Assembly (NCBI GenBank): GCA_964345555.1
Contig: CAYFRD010000011.1
Coordinates: 1-41,434, forward strand
DNA: 41,434 nt
Direction: 5' to 3'
Source of the DNA: Peptoniphilus_E sp964345555
GTDB lineage: Bacteria; Bacillota; Clostridia; Tissierellales; Peptoniphilaceae
The position numbers were made by a program, and so were the translations under genes. The first letter of the stretch is position 1; every line of letters starts with the position of its first letter. Below, in pieces: positions 23,840 through 31,557 of this stretch. The notes under the pieces were generated by a model. The model worked only from the letters and a program-made list of their open reading frames with translations. It made no database searches and was not told the origin of the DNA.

Positions 23840-24799
23840 ATGAAAAAATTTATTGTATCAATGTTAGCCATAGTTTTAGGGTTGTCATTAGTAGCTTGCG
23901 GAGGAAAGTCAAATAACGCAGCAGAAAATGCACCTGCAAACAACGCAGCAGAAAACAACGCAGCTGCAGAAACAACAGAAGGCGAAGGAAAGACCATAGG
24001 ATTTGTAATCTCAACACAAACAAACCCCTTCTTCGTAACACTTAAAGACGGAGCAGAAGCAAAGGCAAAGGAACTTGGAGTGGAACTTATCGTTTTAGAT
24101 TCACAAGATGATTCTGCAAAAGCAGCTTCAAATATGGAAGACCTAATTACAAGAGGAGTAGATCTCATAATTGTAAACCCCACAGACTCAGATGCAATAG
24201 TCAACAGCGTAGTTGCTGCAAATGAAGCGGGAATTCCGGTAATAACAGTTGATCGTGTATCAAACGGCGGAGAAATAGTAACATCAGTAGCATCTGACAA
24301 TGTTGCCGGCGGAAAAATGGCAGGAGAATTCATAATTGAAAAACTTGGCGGCAAAGGTAAAGTAGTTGAACTTGAAGGAATTTCAGGAGCAAACTCAGCA
24401 ATTGAAAGAGGACAAGGATTCAATGAAGCAATCGCAGAAAGCGAAATCGAAGTTGTAGCAAAACAAACAGCGGATTACGACAGAGCAAAGGGACTTGAAG
24501 TAATGGAAAACATCCTTCAATCTCAACCTGAAATCGATGCGGTATTTGCACACAATGATGAAATGGCATTGGGCGCATTGGAAGCTATAAAAGCTGCAGG
24601 CAAAGAAATCCTGGTAGTCGGATTTGATGCAACAGACGATGCGGTAGCATCAGTTGAAGCAGGTGAAATGGCAGCTACAATAGCACAACAACCCGACCTG
24701 ATGGGAGCTCAAGCAATTGAATCGGCAGTAAAAGTAATCGACGGAGAAACAGTAGAAGCAAGTATTCCTGTTGACCTACAATTAGTAACTCAAAAATAA
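23840..24799 (+). CDS. rbsB: Ribose-binding lipoprotein RbsB
   Basis: 319 residues. A lipoprotein signal peptide ends in a lipobox LSLVACGG, with the acylated Cys near residue 20. A low-complexity Ala/Asn/Glu linker follows (about 25-48), then the Peripla_BP_4 type sugar-binding fold with GFVISTQTNPFFVTLKDG, IVNPTDSDAI and HNDEMALGAL. It captures ribose outside the membrane for RbsAC. Codons are strongly biased to A-ending forms (GCA, GAA, AAA), more than in rbsA or rbsC, as expected of a highly expressed protein. Start ATG 23840 after AAAGGAG. Confidence 0.95.
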   Translation: MKKFIVSMLAIVLGLSLVACGGKSNNAAENAPANNAAENNAAAETTEGEGKTIGFVISTQTNPFFVTLKDGAEAKAKELGVELIVLDSQDDSAKAASNMEDLITRGVDLIIVNPTDSDAIVNSVVAANEAGIPVITVDRVSNGGEIVTSVASDNVAGGKMAGEFIIEKLGGKGKVVELEGISGANSAIERGQGFNEAIAESEIEVVAKQTADYDRAKGLEVMENILQSQPEIDAVFAHNDEMALGALEAIKAAGKEILVVGFDATDDAVASVEAGEMAATIAQQPDLMGAQAIESAVKVIDGETVEASIPVDLQLVTQK

Positions 24800-24810
24800 T
24801 TAAGAAATCT

Positions 24811-24846
24811 AAAAAACAAGCTCATCTTAAGATGAGCTTGTTTTTT
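24811..24846. terminator. Bidirectional terminator between rbsB and the 24861 gene
   Basis: A perfect 36-nt palindrome with an A tract on one side and a T tract on the other (core AAGCTCATCTT/AAGATGAGCTT). It can terminate both converging transcripts. Confidence 0.92.
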
Positions 24847-24860
24847 AAACTTAGAACTGG

Positions 24861-25739
24861 TTAAGCTCTTATTCCGGGAATATATAAAGATAAACACCAT
24901 GAATTATTAGTAGGATCGCTAAAACCAATTTCTGCACCTTGGAAACCTATACTTAATTGAGGACCCTGTCCCCATGTATGTACATATGTAGCTGATATAC
25001 TTGTTTCATAATTTCCTAATGAATATTTGCCTATTCTGACACTGGATTCCGAATTATTCATCCAGATGTATTCATTTGAGCCGAGATATATTAAATCATT
25101 GAATGCCCAAATAATACCTTTATTAGCATCAACTGTATCAATGTGGGAACCTAATGAATTAGAATTACCATAATTGTCAACTACTCTTATATAATCATTT
25201 CTTAAAGAAAAGTCTCCTCCCCATGATATACCTATATAGTCGTATCGCCAATCGGCTCCCATAGCATTGTTTCCGGGAGATATCCATCTTGTGAACAATG
25301 TTGACTTATATTCTGCGGGTCCGGTTTGATATATTTCAAAATATGCTTTTAAATTATTATATGTTCTTTCATCAACCCCTGAAGTAGCAAAGTTACTTGC
25401 CTTTAATTCCTCCACTTCCTTTTTATTCAACAATCTGCTATTTGTTATTATATTTTTTCCATCAATATTTTCTACAGTTTCTTCTACATATACATTTGCT
25501 TCTACAGCGCCAACTAATTCTCCATTATATATTTCACCATTTTCAAAAAAAGTTTTTTGTTTAAAACTTGTTTTTTCTATGAAGTTTGTTTCTATGTATG
25601 CTTCCGGGAATTCCTTTGATATAATCTCAATATCTTTAAATTGATCTTCAATTTTGGGTGATACTCTAATAGAGGTGGCAAAAACAGGTATACTGTTGAA
25701 TAATAAAACAACTAATACTAACAAGCTTATCTTTTTCAT
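24861..25739 (-). CDS. Secreted protein of unknown function, Fur-box controlled
   Basis: 292 residues. A clear signal peptide (MKKISLLVLVVLLF core, cleavage after VFA near residue 21) and no lipobox. Residues 25-115 are charged. The C-terminal half is rich in Gly, Trp, Tyr and Ser (YIGISWGGDFSLRNDY, YVHTWGQGPQLSIGFQGAE) and looks like a beta-sandwich or barrel. I recognise no family. Start ATG 25739 with AAGGAGG on the minus strand. Upstream are a promoter (TTGGAT, 16 bp, TATAAT) and a Fur-type box inside a long inverted repeat shared with the divergent 25891 gene. Its neighbour and regulation suggest metal-limited expression. It may be a secreted toxin, binding protein or adhesin; none is proven. 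Confidence 0.75.
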   Translation of the reverse strand: MKKISLLVLVVLLFNSIPVFATSIRVSPKIEDQFKDIEIISKEFPEAYIETNFIEKTSFKQKTFFENGEIYNGELVGAVEANVYVEETVENIDGKNIITNSRLLNKKEVEELKASNFATSGVDERTYNNLKAYFEIYQTGPAEYKSTLFTRWISPGNNAMGADWRYDYIGISWGGDFSLRNDYIRVVDNYGNSNSLGSHIDTVDANKGIIWAFNDLIYLGSNEYIWMNNSESSVRIGKYSLGNYETSISATYVHTWGQGPQLSIGFQGAEIGFSDPTNNSWCLSLYIPGIRA

Positions 25740-25772
25740 TTAAAAAATACCTCCTTAATGCTATAATTATAA

Positions 25773-25802
25773 TTGATAACGATTATCACAAGTAATTATA
25801 AT
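25773..25802 (+). promoter_or_regulatory. Candidate promoter of the 25891 gene
   Basis: TTGATA at 25773-25778, an 18-bp spacer and TATAAT at 25797-25802. The Fur-like box fills the spacer. Confidence 0.5.
25774..25788. promoter_or_regulatory. Fur-type box between divergent genes
   Basis: TGATAACGATTATCA, the 7-1-7 Fur operator with one base off the perfect form found at 3928-3942. It lies in the spacer of the plus-strand promoter and just downstream of the expected start of the minus-strand promoter, so one bound regulator could block both. Confidence 0.72.
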
Positions 25803-25828
25803 TATAGCATTATTTGTATTTTATCCAA
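25801..25828 (-). promoter_or_regulatory. Candidate promoter of the 24861 gene
   Basis: On minus: TTGGAT, 16-bp spacer, TATAAT. The predicted start falls near 25794, directly ahead of the Fur-type box. Confidence 0.55.
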
Positions 25829-25890
25829 CGCTGATATAATATTAATTGTAGATATTTACAGAATACTTAAAATATAAAAAGAAGTTTATT

Positions 25891-26475
25891 ATGAAAAACG
25901 GTCGTAAATTTTTATATATATTCGGTTTTTTGTTTTTTATCTTTGTGGTTTCAATGTTTTATATTTATATAAGGACCTATGATACATTTATTATAAAAGA
26001 TGAAAGGGATCTTATATATGCATTGGAAGAGACGGATTATTTGCCCTATAGAGATGAAGAAATTTATGAAACGAAGTTTAAAGATGGCTTGATATGCGTT
26101 TTATATAAAAACAAAAGATTTGACGGATATTTTATTTTTCGTGCCTTTGAAGAGGATAATTTGTTTAAAGACAGATATAGAAGTATTTATTTTAGAGACA
26201 ACAATCCTTTAGATTCAAATTTGAATTGTGAGTATTTTAAGGGAGATGATTATTCTATAGGTTTTGTTTACGGAATAAACTTGAACAGTAAAACTTACAA
26301 TACGGTTGTGCAAAGAAATGATAACGGTAAAGAGGTTGTTACTTATAATTTTAATAATTTATCGGGCAATTTTATACATACTATAAAATCAGGTAAACAT
26401 TCAAGTTTTATGGCAGGCATATTCTCATCCCAAGAAAATCAAAACAGGTTTATAAATGAAGTAAAAGGAGATTGA
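25891..26475 (+). CDS. Membrane-anchored protein of unknown function
   Basis: 194 residues. A short basic N-terminus (MKNGRK) precedes one strong hydrophobic helix at about 7-29 (FLYIFGFLFFIFVVSM), without an obvious cleavage site, so it is probably an anchored protein with an outside domain. That domain is rich in Phe, Tyr, Asp and Asn (YFIFRAFEEDN, YRSIYFRDNNPLDSN). I recognise no family. Start ATG 25891 with a weak AAAGAAG site. It is divergent from the secreted protein at 24861 and shares its Fur-type box, so the two are likely to function in the same condition. Confidence 0.65.
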   Translation: MKNGRKFLYIFGFLFFIFVVSMFYIYIRTYDTFIIKDERDLIYALEETDYLPYRDEEIYETKFKDGLICVLYKNKRFDGYFIFRAFEEDNLFKDRYRSIYFRDNNPLDSNLNCEYFKGDDYSIGFVYGINLNSKTYNTVVQRNDNGKEVVTYNFNNLSGNFIHTIKSGKHSSFMAGIFSSQENQNRFINEVKGD

Positions 26476-26479
26476 TTTT

Positions 26480-26506
26480 GTAGGGGCGGACGAAGGTGTC
26501 CGCCCG
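26480..26506 (+). repeat. Interspersed palindromic repeat, clean copy
   Basis: Begins GTAGGGGCGGACG and ends GTCCGCCCG, with a perfect GGGCGGAC/GTCCGCCC stem. It lies between the converging 25891 and opuA genes. Confidence 0.8.
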
Positions 26507-26563
26507 AAATATTTGGTTATTATTTGTTATTCTGGACGACGAGAGAACGTCTTTTACAAAGTA

Positions 26564-27751
26564 TCAGTTAATGGATGAGAGAACGTCGGCTTTTGAAACT
26601 ATACCCATAAGGCTTTTGTCATGTCTATCCAGCACTGCTATGGGAAAGGGTGTATTTGCAGCCAAATCTATGATGTCGTTTAACAGTACGTCTTCATAGG
26701 TGATTTTTACGTCTGTTATCAATATGTCGGAAATTTTAAGTCCTTCTCTTTCGGCCTTCAACACACCGTCTATACCGGCAATTCCCTTGAATCTCATCAT
26801 ATCGTCCACCACGTATACAGAGGATACTTTGTTGTTTCTCATGGTTTTCATGGCGATGCGTGTGGAATCGGTGTACTTGATGATACTGTTGGGGATGGAC
26901 ATGACGTTTTTTACACTAATAACTTGAGTTTTATCTGCACTGTCGATAAATTGTTTTACGTATTCGTTTGCGGGGTTTGAACTCATATCCTCGGGAGTGT
27001 CCACTTGTATTACTTTCCCGTCTTTCATTATGGCGACTCTGTCTCCCAATTTAAATGCTTCGTCTATGTCGTGTGTGATGAATACAATGGTCTTGTCCAG
27101 TTTCTTTTGTATTTGAAGCAATTCAAATTGCATATTTTTCTTGACTAAAGGATCCAGTGCCGAAAAGGGCTCGTCCATGAGCAGGACTTCGGGGTCGTTT
27201 GCCAAAGCTCTGGCAAGTCCAACTCTTTGTTTCATGCCGCCCGACAGGCTGTTAATTGGTTCATTTTCGTATCCGTCGAGTCCGACCATGGAGATCATTT
27301 CCATGGATTTTTTTCTTCGTTCTTCCTTTCCGATTCCCTTGACTTCCAGTCCGTATTCCACATTTTCCAGTACATTTCTGTGGGACATAAGTCCGAAATT
27401 TTGAAAGACCATGGATATTTTATCTCTCCTGTAGGTGAGAAGCTGCTGTTCGTTGAGTTTGTTTATGTCCTTGCCCTTGAAGAATATTTCTCCTTTTGAC
27501 GGTTTGTTAAGCAGGTTGAAGCAGCGTACCAATGTGGACTTTCCTGAGCCGGACATACCTATTATTACGAAGATTTCTCCTTCCTTTATATCCAGAGATA
27601 CGTCAAAGAGTGCCACAGTGGTATTTGTTTTTTTGTAGATGGTGTTTTTGTCTGTATTTTGCTTTTTTAGTTTGATGGCTTCTTCTGCGTTTTTACCGTA
27701 TATCTTGTAAAGATTTTGTACCTTTAGAATGGTGTTTTCATTTTTATTCAT
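26564..27751 (-). CDS. opuAA: Glycine betaine/proline ABC transporter ATP-binding protein
   Basis: 395 residues, the length of OpuAA/ProV. It has Walker A GMSGSGKSTLVRC near residue 64, signature LSGGMKQRVGLARAL and Walker B VLLMDEPFSALDP near 180-192, with the switch His in FITHDIDEA. The C-terminal third (about 275-395) holds two CBS modules, as in osmosensing OpuA, where they respond to ionic strength or nucleotides. It energises uptake of betaine-type osmoprotectants with the fused partner just upstream. Start ATG 27751 overlaps the partner's stop by 4 nt. A short motif, GAGAGAACGTC, is repeated at its 3' end and again just beyond the stop. Confidence 0.95.
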   Translation of the reverse strand: MNKNENTILKVQNLYKIYGKNAEEAIKLKKQNTDKNTIYKKTNTTVALFDVSLDIKEGEIFVIIGMSGSGKSTLVRCFNLLNKPSKGEIFFKGKDINKLNEQQLLTYRRDKISMVFQNFGLMSHRNVLENVEYGLEVKGIGKEERRKKSMEMISMVGLDGYENEPINSLSGGMKQRVGLARALANDPEVLLMDEPFSALDPLVKKNMQFELLQIQKKLDKTIVFITHDIDEAFKLGDRVAIMKDGKVIQVDTPEDMSSNPANEYVKQFIDSADKTQVISVKNVMSIPNSIIKYTDSTRIAMKTMRNNKVSSVYVVDDMMRFKGIAGIDGVLKAEREGLKISDILITDVKITYEDVLLNDIIDLAANTPFPIAVLDRHDKSLMGIVSKADVLSSIN

Positions 27752-29622
27752 TTGCCTTTCACCTCGCTCTTTTTGACGAAACCTTGTGTTATTCTGTCCA
27801 GTATTATGGCAATGATTACCACGGCTGATCCCGATACCAAACCTCTGCCGATTTCAACACGGTTTACACTCAACAGAACTTCCATTCCCAGGCCTGAAGC
27901 TCCTATCATGGATGTAGTAACTACCATGGACATTGCCATCATGAGAGTTTGGTTTACACCTGTCATTATGGTGGGCAAAGCTTGTGGTATTTGCACCTTT
28001 ACCAAGGATTGAAGCTTTGTTGAACCGAAGGCTATGGATGCTTCAATTATTTCCTTGTCGATCTGTCTGATTCCGTGATTTGTAAGTCTGATCATAGGCA
28101 CTATGGAATAAATGGTTGTGGCTATTACCGCCGGAGGTTTGCCCAGCCCGAAGAATATCATTGCCGGAATCAAGTAGACGAATACGGGCATTGTCTGCAT
28201 GGTGTCGAGTACAGGCCTTATTATCCTGTCAATTTTGTCACTGGTGGAAACCAATACACCTATGGGGAAACCGAGAAGCAGCGAGATTATAATCGAGGCT
28301 ATGACTATGGATAGAGTTTCAAGCATCAAGTTCCAAAGTCCCAGTCCTCCTATAATGAATAGTAAAAGGGAGTATATGATTGAGCTCTTGATGCTTTTGT
28401 TGACTAAGTATGTGAGCAAGAAAATCAATGCTATAAAGGCAAACCAAGGGATGAAGTTGAGCAATGTGTTGATAGTGCCTACAAAGGTGTTTAAAAAACC
28501 CTTTATTCCGTTAAAGAACCAACCGAGCTGCACACTTAAAGAATTAAATGCCGCATCTATTTTTTCCAAATTCAAATTAAAATCTACGGGGAATTTATAC
28601 AGTGAGCTGAAATTCGATGCTTCCTTGCCGGAAATTGAATTCAAAACTTTTTCAGCATCTTCGGGACTAAGCCACTCTTCCAATAATTCGCTGTGTTCTG
28701 TAATGAACCATTTTGCCGTGGTTATGTAGTCGGCTTTGTTGTCCTGCATATAGGCTAGAGCTTCCGAGGTGAGAGCACTGGAGGTCTTGTACTTTGATAG
28801 AAACTCAACTGCTTCGGGGTTGTCCTGTGCAAAATCGTTGCTGGAGCAAACCGTAACCACTACAGATGGGCATTCAGTTTGACCTTCAGGGAATAGTTCG
28901 GGATCATAGGGCTTATCCTGTAACAGAACCATGTCGTATTTTCCCAAGAGCCAAGTGGGTTCCCAGTAATAAGCCGCCACGGGTATACCTTTTTCGTAGG
29001 CCGAGGTGATTGCCGTAGCAAGTGCCGCCTCGGAACCCGGTCTGAAATATACGAAATTATCATCAAGTTCGTAGTGAAGGTATTTTTTGTGCATTATGTT
29101 GTCAATTTCCCAACCGGGAATTGCACCGTAAACTCTCCCCTTTGAAGAGTCTTCATCATCTTTAAAAACTTCGGGATAATTTTTCAAATCCCAGACATTG
29201 ACCAAATCGGGAGCCGATGGCTCAATTCCCCTGTCCTTATCTCCCTCTATTACATACCTGGGCACGTAAATTCCCTGATAGTTGTCATCGAAGTTCACAC
29301 CTAACTCCTTGAGTTTGCCGGCTGATACATCTTCGTCATATGTAGGGATATTCTGTGTCCAACCCTCCATCATGACGTCGATTTCTCCGCTGATGAGGCC
29401 CTGATGGGCAACGGGGGTAGATGCTGTGACTTCGCTCCAAGTGTACCCGTATAGTTCTTGTAATATCGTTCCTGCCACTGCCGAGTGAAATTTTACACTG
29501 TCCCAACCTGCATCTGCAAATTTTATTTCTTTATTTACACCGGACGAGCTCTGTGAACTGCATCCTGCAAGCAAAAAACAAAGTAGAATTAACAGCAATG
29601 AAAAATTTTTAATTTTATTCAT
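27748..29622 (-). CDS. Glycine betaine ABC transporter: fused binding protein-permease
   Basis: 624 residues. The N-terminus is a lipoprotein signal (LLCFLLAGCSS, Cys near 21). Residues about 30-320 form an OpuAC-type substrate-binding domain, with FADAGWDSVKFH, MMEGWTQNIP, GAIPGWEIDN and YYWEPTWLLG supplying the aromatic residues that cage quaternary ammonium. Residues about 370-620 are a ProW/OpuAB permease with several helices and the EAA loop EIIEASIAFGSTKLQSLVKVQIP. The usual fused OpuABC has permease first and binding domain last; here the order is reversed. Start ATG 29622 after GGAAGG on the minus strand; an in-frame start 11 codons earlier overlaps that site. A long structured leader precedes it. 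Confidence 0.92.
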   Translation of the reverse strand: MNKIKNFSLLLILLCFLLAGCSSQSSSGVNKEIKFADAGWDSVKFHSAVAGTILQELYGYTWSEVTASTPVAHQGLISGEIDVMMEGWTQNIPTYDEDVSAGKLKELGVNFDDNYQGIYVPRYVIEGDKDRGIEPSAPDLVNVWDLKNYPEVFKDDEDSSKGRVYGAIPGWEIDNIMHKKYLHYELDDNFVYFRPGSEAALATAITSAYEKGIPVAAYYWEPTWLLGKYDMVLLQDKPYDPELFPEGQTECPSVVVTVCSSNDFAQDNPEAVEFLSKYKTSSALTSEALAYMQDNKADYITTAKWFITEHSELLEEWLSPEDAEKVLNSISGKEASNFSSLYKFPVDFNLNLEKIDAAFNSLSVQLGWFFNGIKGFLNTFVGTINTLLNFIPWFAFIALIFLLTYLVNKSIKSSIIYSLLLFIIGGLGLWNLMLETLSIVIASIIISLLLGFPIGVLVSTSDKIDRIIRPVLDTMQTMPVFVYLIPAMIFFGLGKPPAVIATTIYSIVPMIRLTNHGIRQIDKEIIEASIAFGSTKLQSLVKVQIPQALPTIMTGVNQTLMMAMSMVVTTSMIGASGLGMEVLLSVNRVEIGRGLVSGSAVVIIAIILDRITQGFVKKSEVKGK

Positions 29623-29708
29623 TTTCGCCTTCCTTTCTACTAAAGCATCTTTCACCGAATATTTTCTAAATCCTGTATTTGGAAACTTTTTGTTTTAAAA
29701 TAAAAATA

Positions 29709-29729
29709 CTACGAGAAGGAACCTCATAG
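29709..29729 (-). promoter_or_regulatory. Terminator-like hairpin in the opuA leader (candidate attenuator)
   Basis: On the minus strand, CTATGAG pairs with CTCGTAG (one G-U) around a 7-nt loop, and the exit reads TATTTTTATTTT. An upstream hairpin (CCCTTT/AAAGGG, 29738-29743 with 29757-29762) precedes it. Together they occupy a leader of about 190 nt, which suggests premature termination as a control step. I do not recognise a known riboswitch class. Confidence 0.5.
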
Positions 29730-29817
29730 CATAAGATCCCTTTGTTTATCAAGGATAAAGGGTAATCCGTTATCAAATGAAATTTTAGAACATAAATCAG
29801 TGAAATATTACTTCATT

Positions 29818-29846
29818 AGTATATCATAATATGGAAGTCATTGCAA
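29818..29846 (-). promoter_or_regulatory. opuA operon promoter
   Basis: On minus: TTGCAA, 17-bp spacer, TATACT. Transcription would start near 29811, leaving about 190 nt before the start codon at 29622. Confidence 0.7.
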
Positions 29847-29916
29847 AATATGGAGAAATTATTTGATCTGTATATTATAATGATCATAAGAGAAAAATAA
29901 GGGAGGATTGAGATTT

Positions 29917-31095
29917 ATGAAATATGATTTTACGACCATACTGGACAGAAGTGAACAAGGTTCGCCTAAGTGGCAAAGAATGGCGAAAAGAAGACCTGAT
30001 ATACCCAAGGACGTCGTGCCTCTGTCCGTGGCTGACATGGAGTTCCCCATAGCACCGGAGATTAAAGAAGGACTGCAAAAATATCTCGACGAAACAGTAT
30101 TGGGATATACGGCAGGCAACACAGCTTATTACGAAGCAGTCATTTCGTGGATGAAGAGAAAGCATGATTTTGAAGTGGAAAGAGAATGGATAATAACCGC
30201 TCCCGGAGTGGTGCCCGCCTTTCATGCGGCAATAAATGAATTTGCAGCTGAAGGCGAAGGTGTTGTGGTAATGCCGCCTGTTTACTATCCGTTCTTCAGC
30301 TCCATAGAATTGCAAAAGAGAAAATTGGTAGAATGTCCTCTCATAAAAGATGGAGATAAATACAAAATAGACTTTGAATTACTTGATGAACTCACGCAAA
30401 AGCCGGAAAATAAAATTCTGCTTTTCTGCTCACCACACAATCCCGTAGGTAGAGTGTGGACCGTTGAAGAATTAACAAAGCTTAAAGATATAATCTTAAA
30501 GAACAACTTGCTGTTGCTATGCGATGAAATTCACTTCGATTTCGTCATGGAAGGATACAAGCACACAGTGTTCCAAACACTGGATGAAGAACTGGCTGAC
30601 AGAACTATCACCTGCACAGCGCCCTCAAAGACCTTCAATCTGGCAGGTATGATGTTGAGCAATATAATAGTGAAAAATCCACAGCTTAGGGAAAGAATGC
30701 TCTCCGCCTTTGACAGACTTTGTATAGACACAAATTCCGCACTGGGATTTAAAGCATGTGAAATAGCCTACAACCAATGTGAAAAATGGCTTGAAGAATG
30801 CATAAGTGTAATAGATGCGAACCAAAGACTTATAAAAGAATTTTTTGACGAAAAATATCCGCAGATCAAAGCGCCGCTCTTGGAAGGCACATATCTTCAA
30901 TGGGTGGACTTTACCGCATTGGGACTAAGTGATGAAGAACTTGAGGACCTAATGATCAACAAAGCTGATCTGTTTTTAGATGAAGGATATATCTTCGGCA
31001 AGGGAGGATCGGGATTTGAGAGAATAAATCTTGCCGCTCCCACACAAACCATAAAAAAAGCCTTGGAAAGATTGGACAAGGCACTTAGCGAATAA
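29917..31095 (+). CDS. patB: PatB/MalY-type aminotransferase, cystathionine beta-lyase (C-S lyase)
   Basis: 392 residues, the usual length. It is a fold-type I PLP enzyme. It opens YDFTTILDRSEQGSPKW, the PatB/MalY hallmark, followed by PLSVADMEFPIAP. CSPHNPVGRVW and CDEIHFDFVM bind the cofactor, and the Schiff-base Lys is in APSKTFNLAG near residue 230. Known members split cystathionine or cysteine to pyruvate, ammonia and a thiol or H2S; substrate cannot be fixed here. I chose ATG 29917, 9 nt after GGGAGGA; an in-frame TTG at 29908 is too close to that site. It is monocistronic, with a terminator downstream. Confidence 0.94.
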   Translation: MKYDFTTILDRSEQGSPKWQRMAKRRPDIPKDVVPLSVADMEFPIAPEIKEGLQKYLDETVLGYTAGNTAYYEAVISWMKRKHDFEVEREWIITAPGVVPAFHAAINEFAAEGEGVVVMPPVYYPFFSSIELQKRKLVECPLIKDGDKYKIDFELLDELTQKPENKILLFCSPHNPVGRVWTVEELTKLKDIILKNNLLLLCDEIHFDFVMEGYKHTVFQTLDEELADRTITCTAPSKTFNLAGMMLSNIIVKNPQLRERMLSAFDRLCIDTNSALGFKACEIAYNQCEKWLEECISVIDANQRLIKEFFDEKYPQIKAPLLEGTYLQWVDFTALGLSDEELEDLMINKADLFLDEGYIFGKGGSGFERINLAAPTQTIKKALERLDKALSE

Positions 31096-31557
31096 AAAAA
31101 TAAATTAAGTCTTGAAGTTTTAACTATATCAGTTGTAAAAAAATAATCAAATTAAGCCTTGGAGCAATTCTCCGAGGCTTTTTGATTTCATTTACACGTA
31201 TTATAATTCTGAACGGAGAGAATTGTACCTTATAAATATTTAAATTTTCATTCATTTTTTGTAAGAGTGGATGTCTTATACATACTTTTTATGTTTCCGG
31301 TTGCGTTGATTTTCCATAGGATCGTATGCCAATATTAGCCTGACACATATTCAATATTGTAAAACAACAAGTCTACCCGATGTGCATCATTAAGGAAGAG
31401 TTGAACCTTTTTTATTTGATAACTTGAGATTAATTGAAAGTAATTTTCGTTGACAAAAAATGACAAATAAGAGAATTCAAAAAAGACTGTGTTATGTTAT
31501 CTAGTAAAGATCGAAAATTAATAGTATCTAACAAGCTTTTTAAAGGAGATGATTTTA
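31096..31557. other. Intergenic region between patB and the SLH gene
   Basis: It contains the patB terminator (31154-31184). A TTGACA at 31450-31455 could be a -35 box for the SLH gene, but no good -10 follows at normal spacing. No gene is seen. Confidence 0.4.
31154..31184 (+). terminator. Terminator of patB
   Basis: 11-bp stem AAGCCTTGGAG/CTCCGAGGCTT (one G-T pair) with a 5-nt loop, followed by TTT. Confidence 0.85.

Larger units (their letters stand above)
25756..25812. repeat. 57-nt inverted repeat with 19-bp perfect arms around a Fur-like box
   Basis: Arms 25756-25774 and 25794-25812 are exact complements. The left arm starts TAATGCTATAATTATAATT. Between them is the box at 25774-25788. 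The arms carry the -10 hexamers of both divergent promoters. Confidence 0.85.

Noticed and set aside
2725..26506. CRISPR array
   Set aside because: The palindromic repeats are scattered over 24 kb with no regular spacers and no cas genes.
29700..29730. PreQ1-type riboswitch in the opuA leader
   Set aside because: The GAGGTTCC loop is only superficially similar; the A-rich tail and pseudoknot partner are not found.
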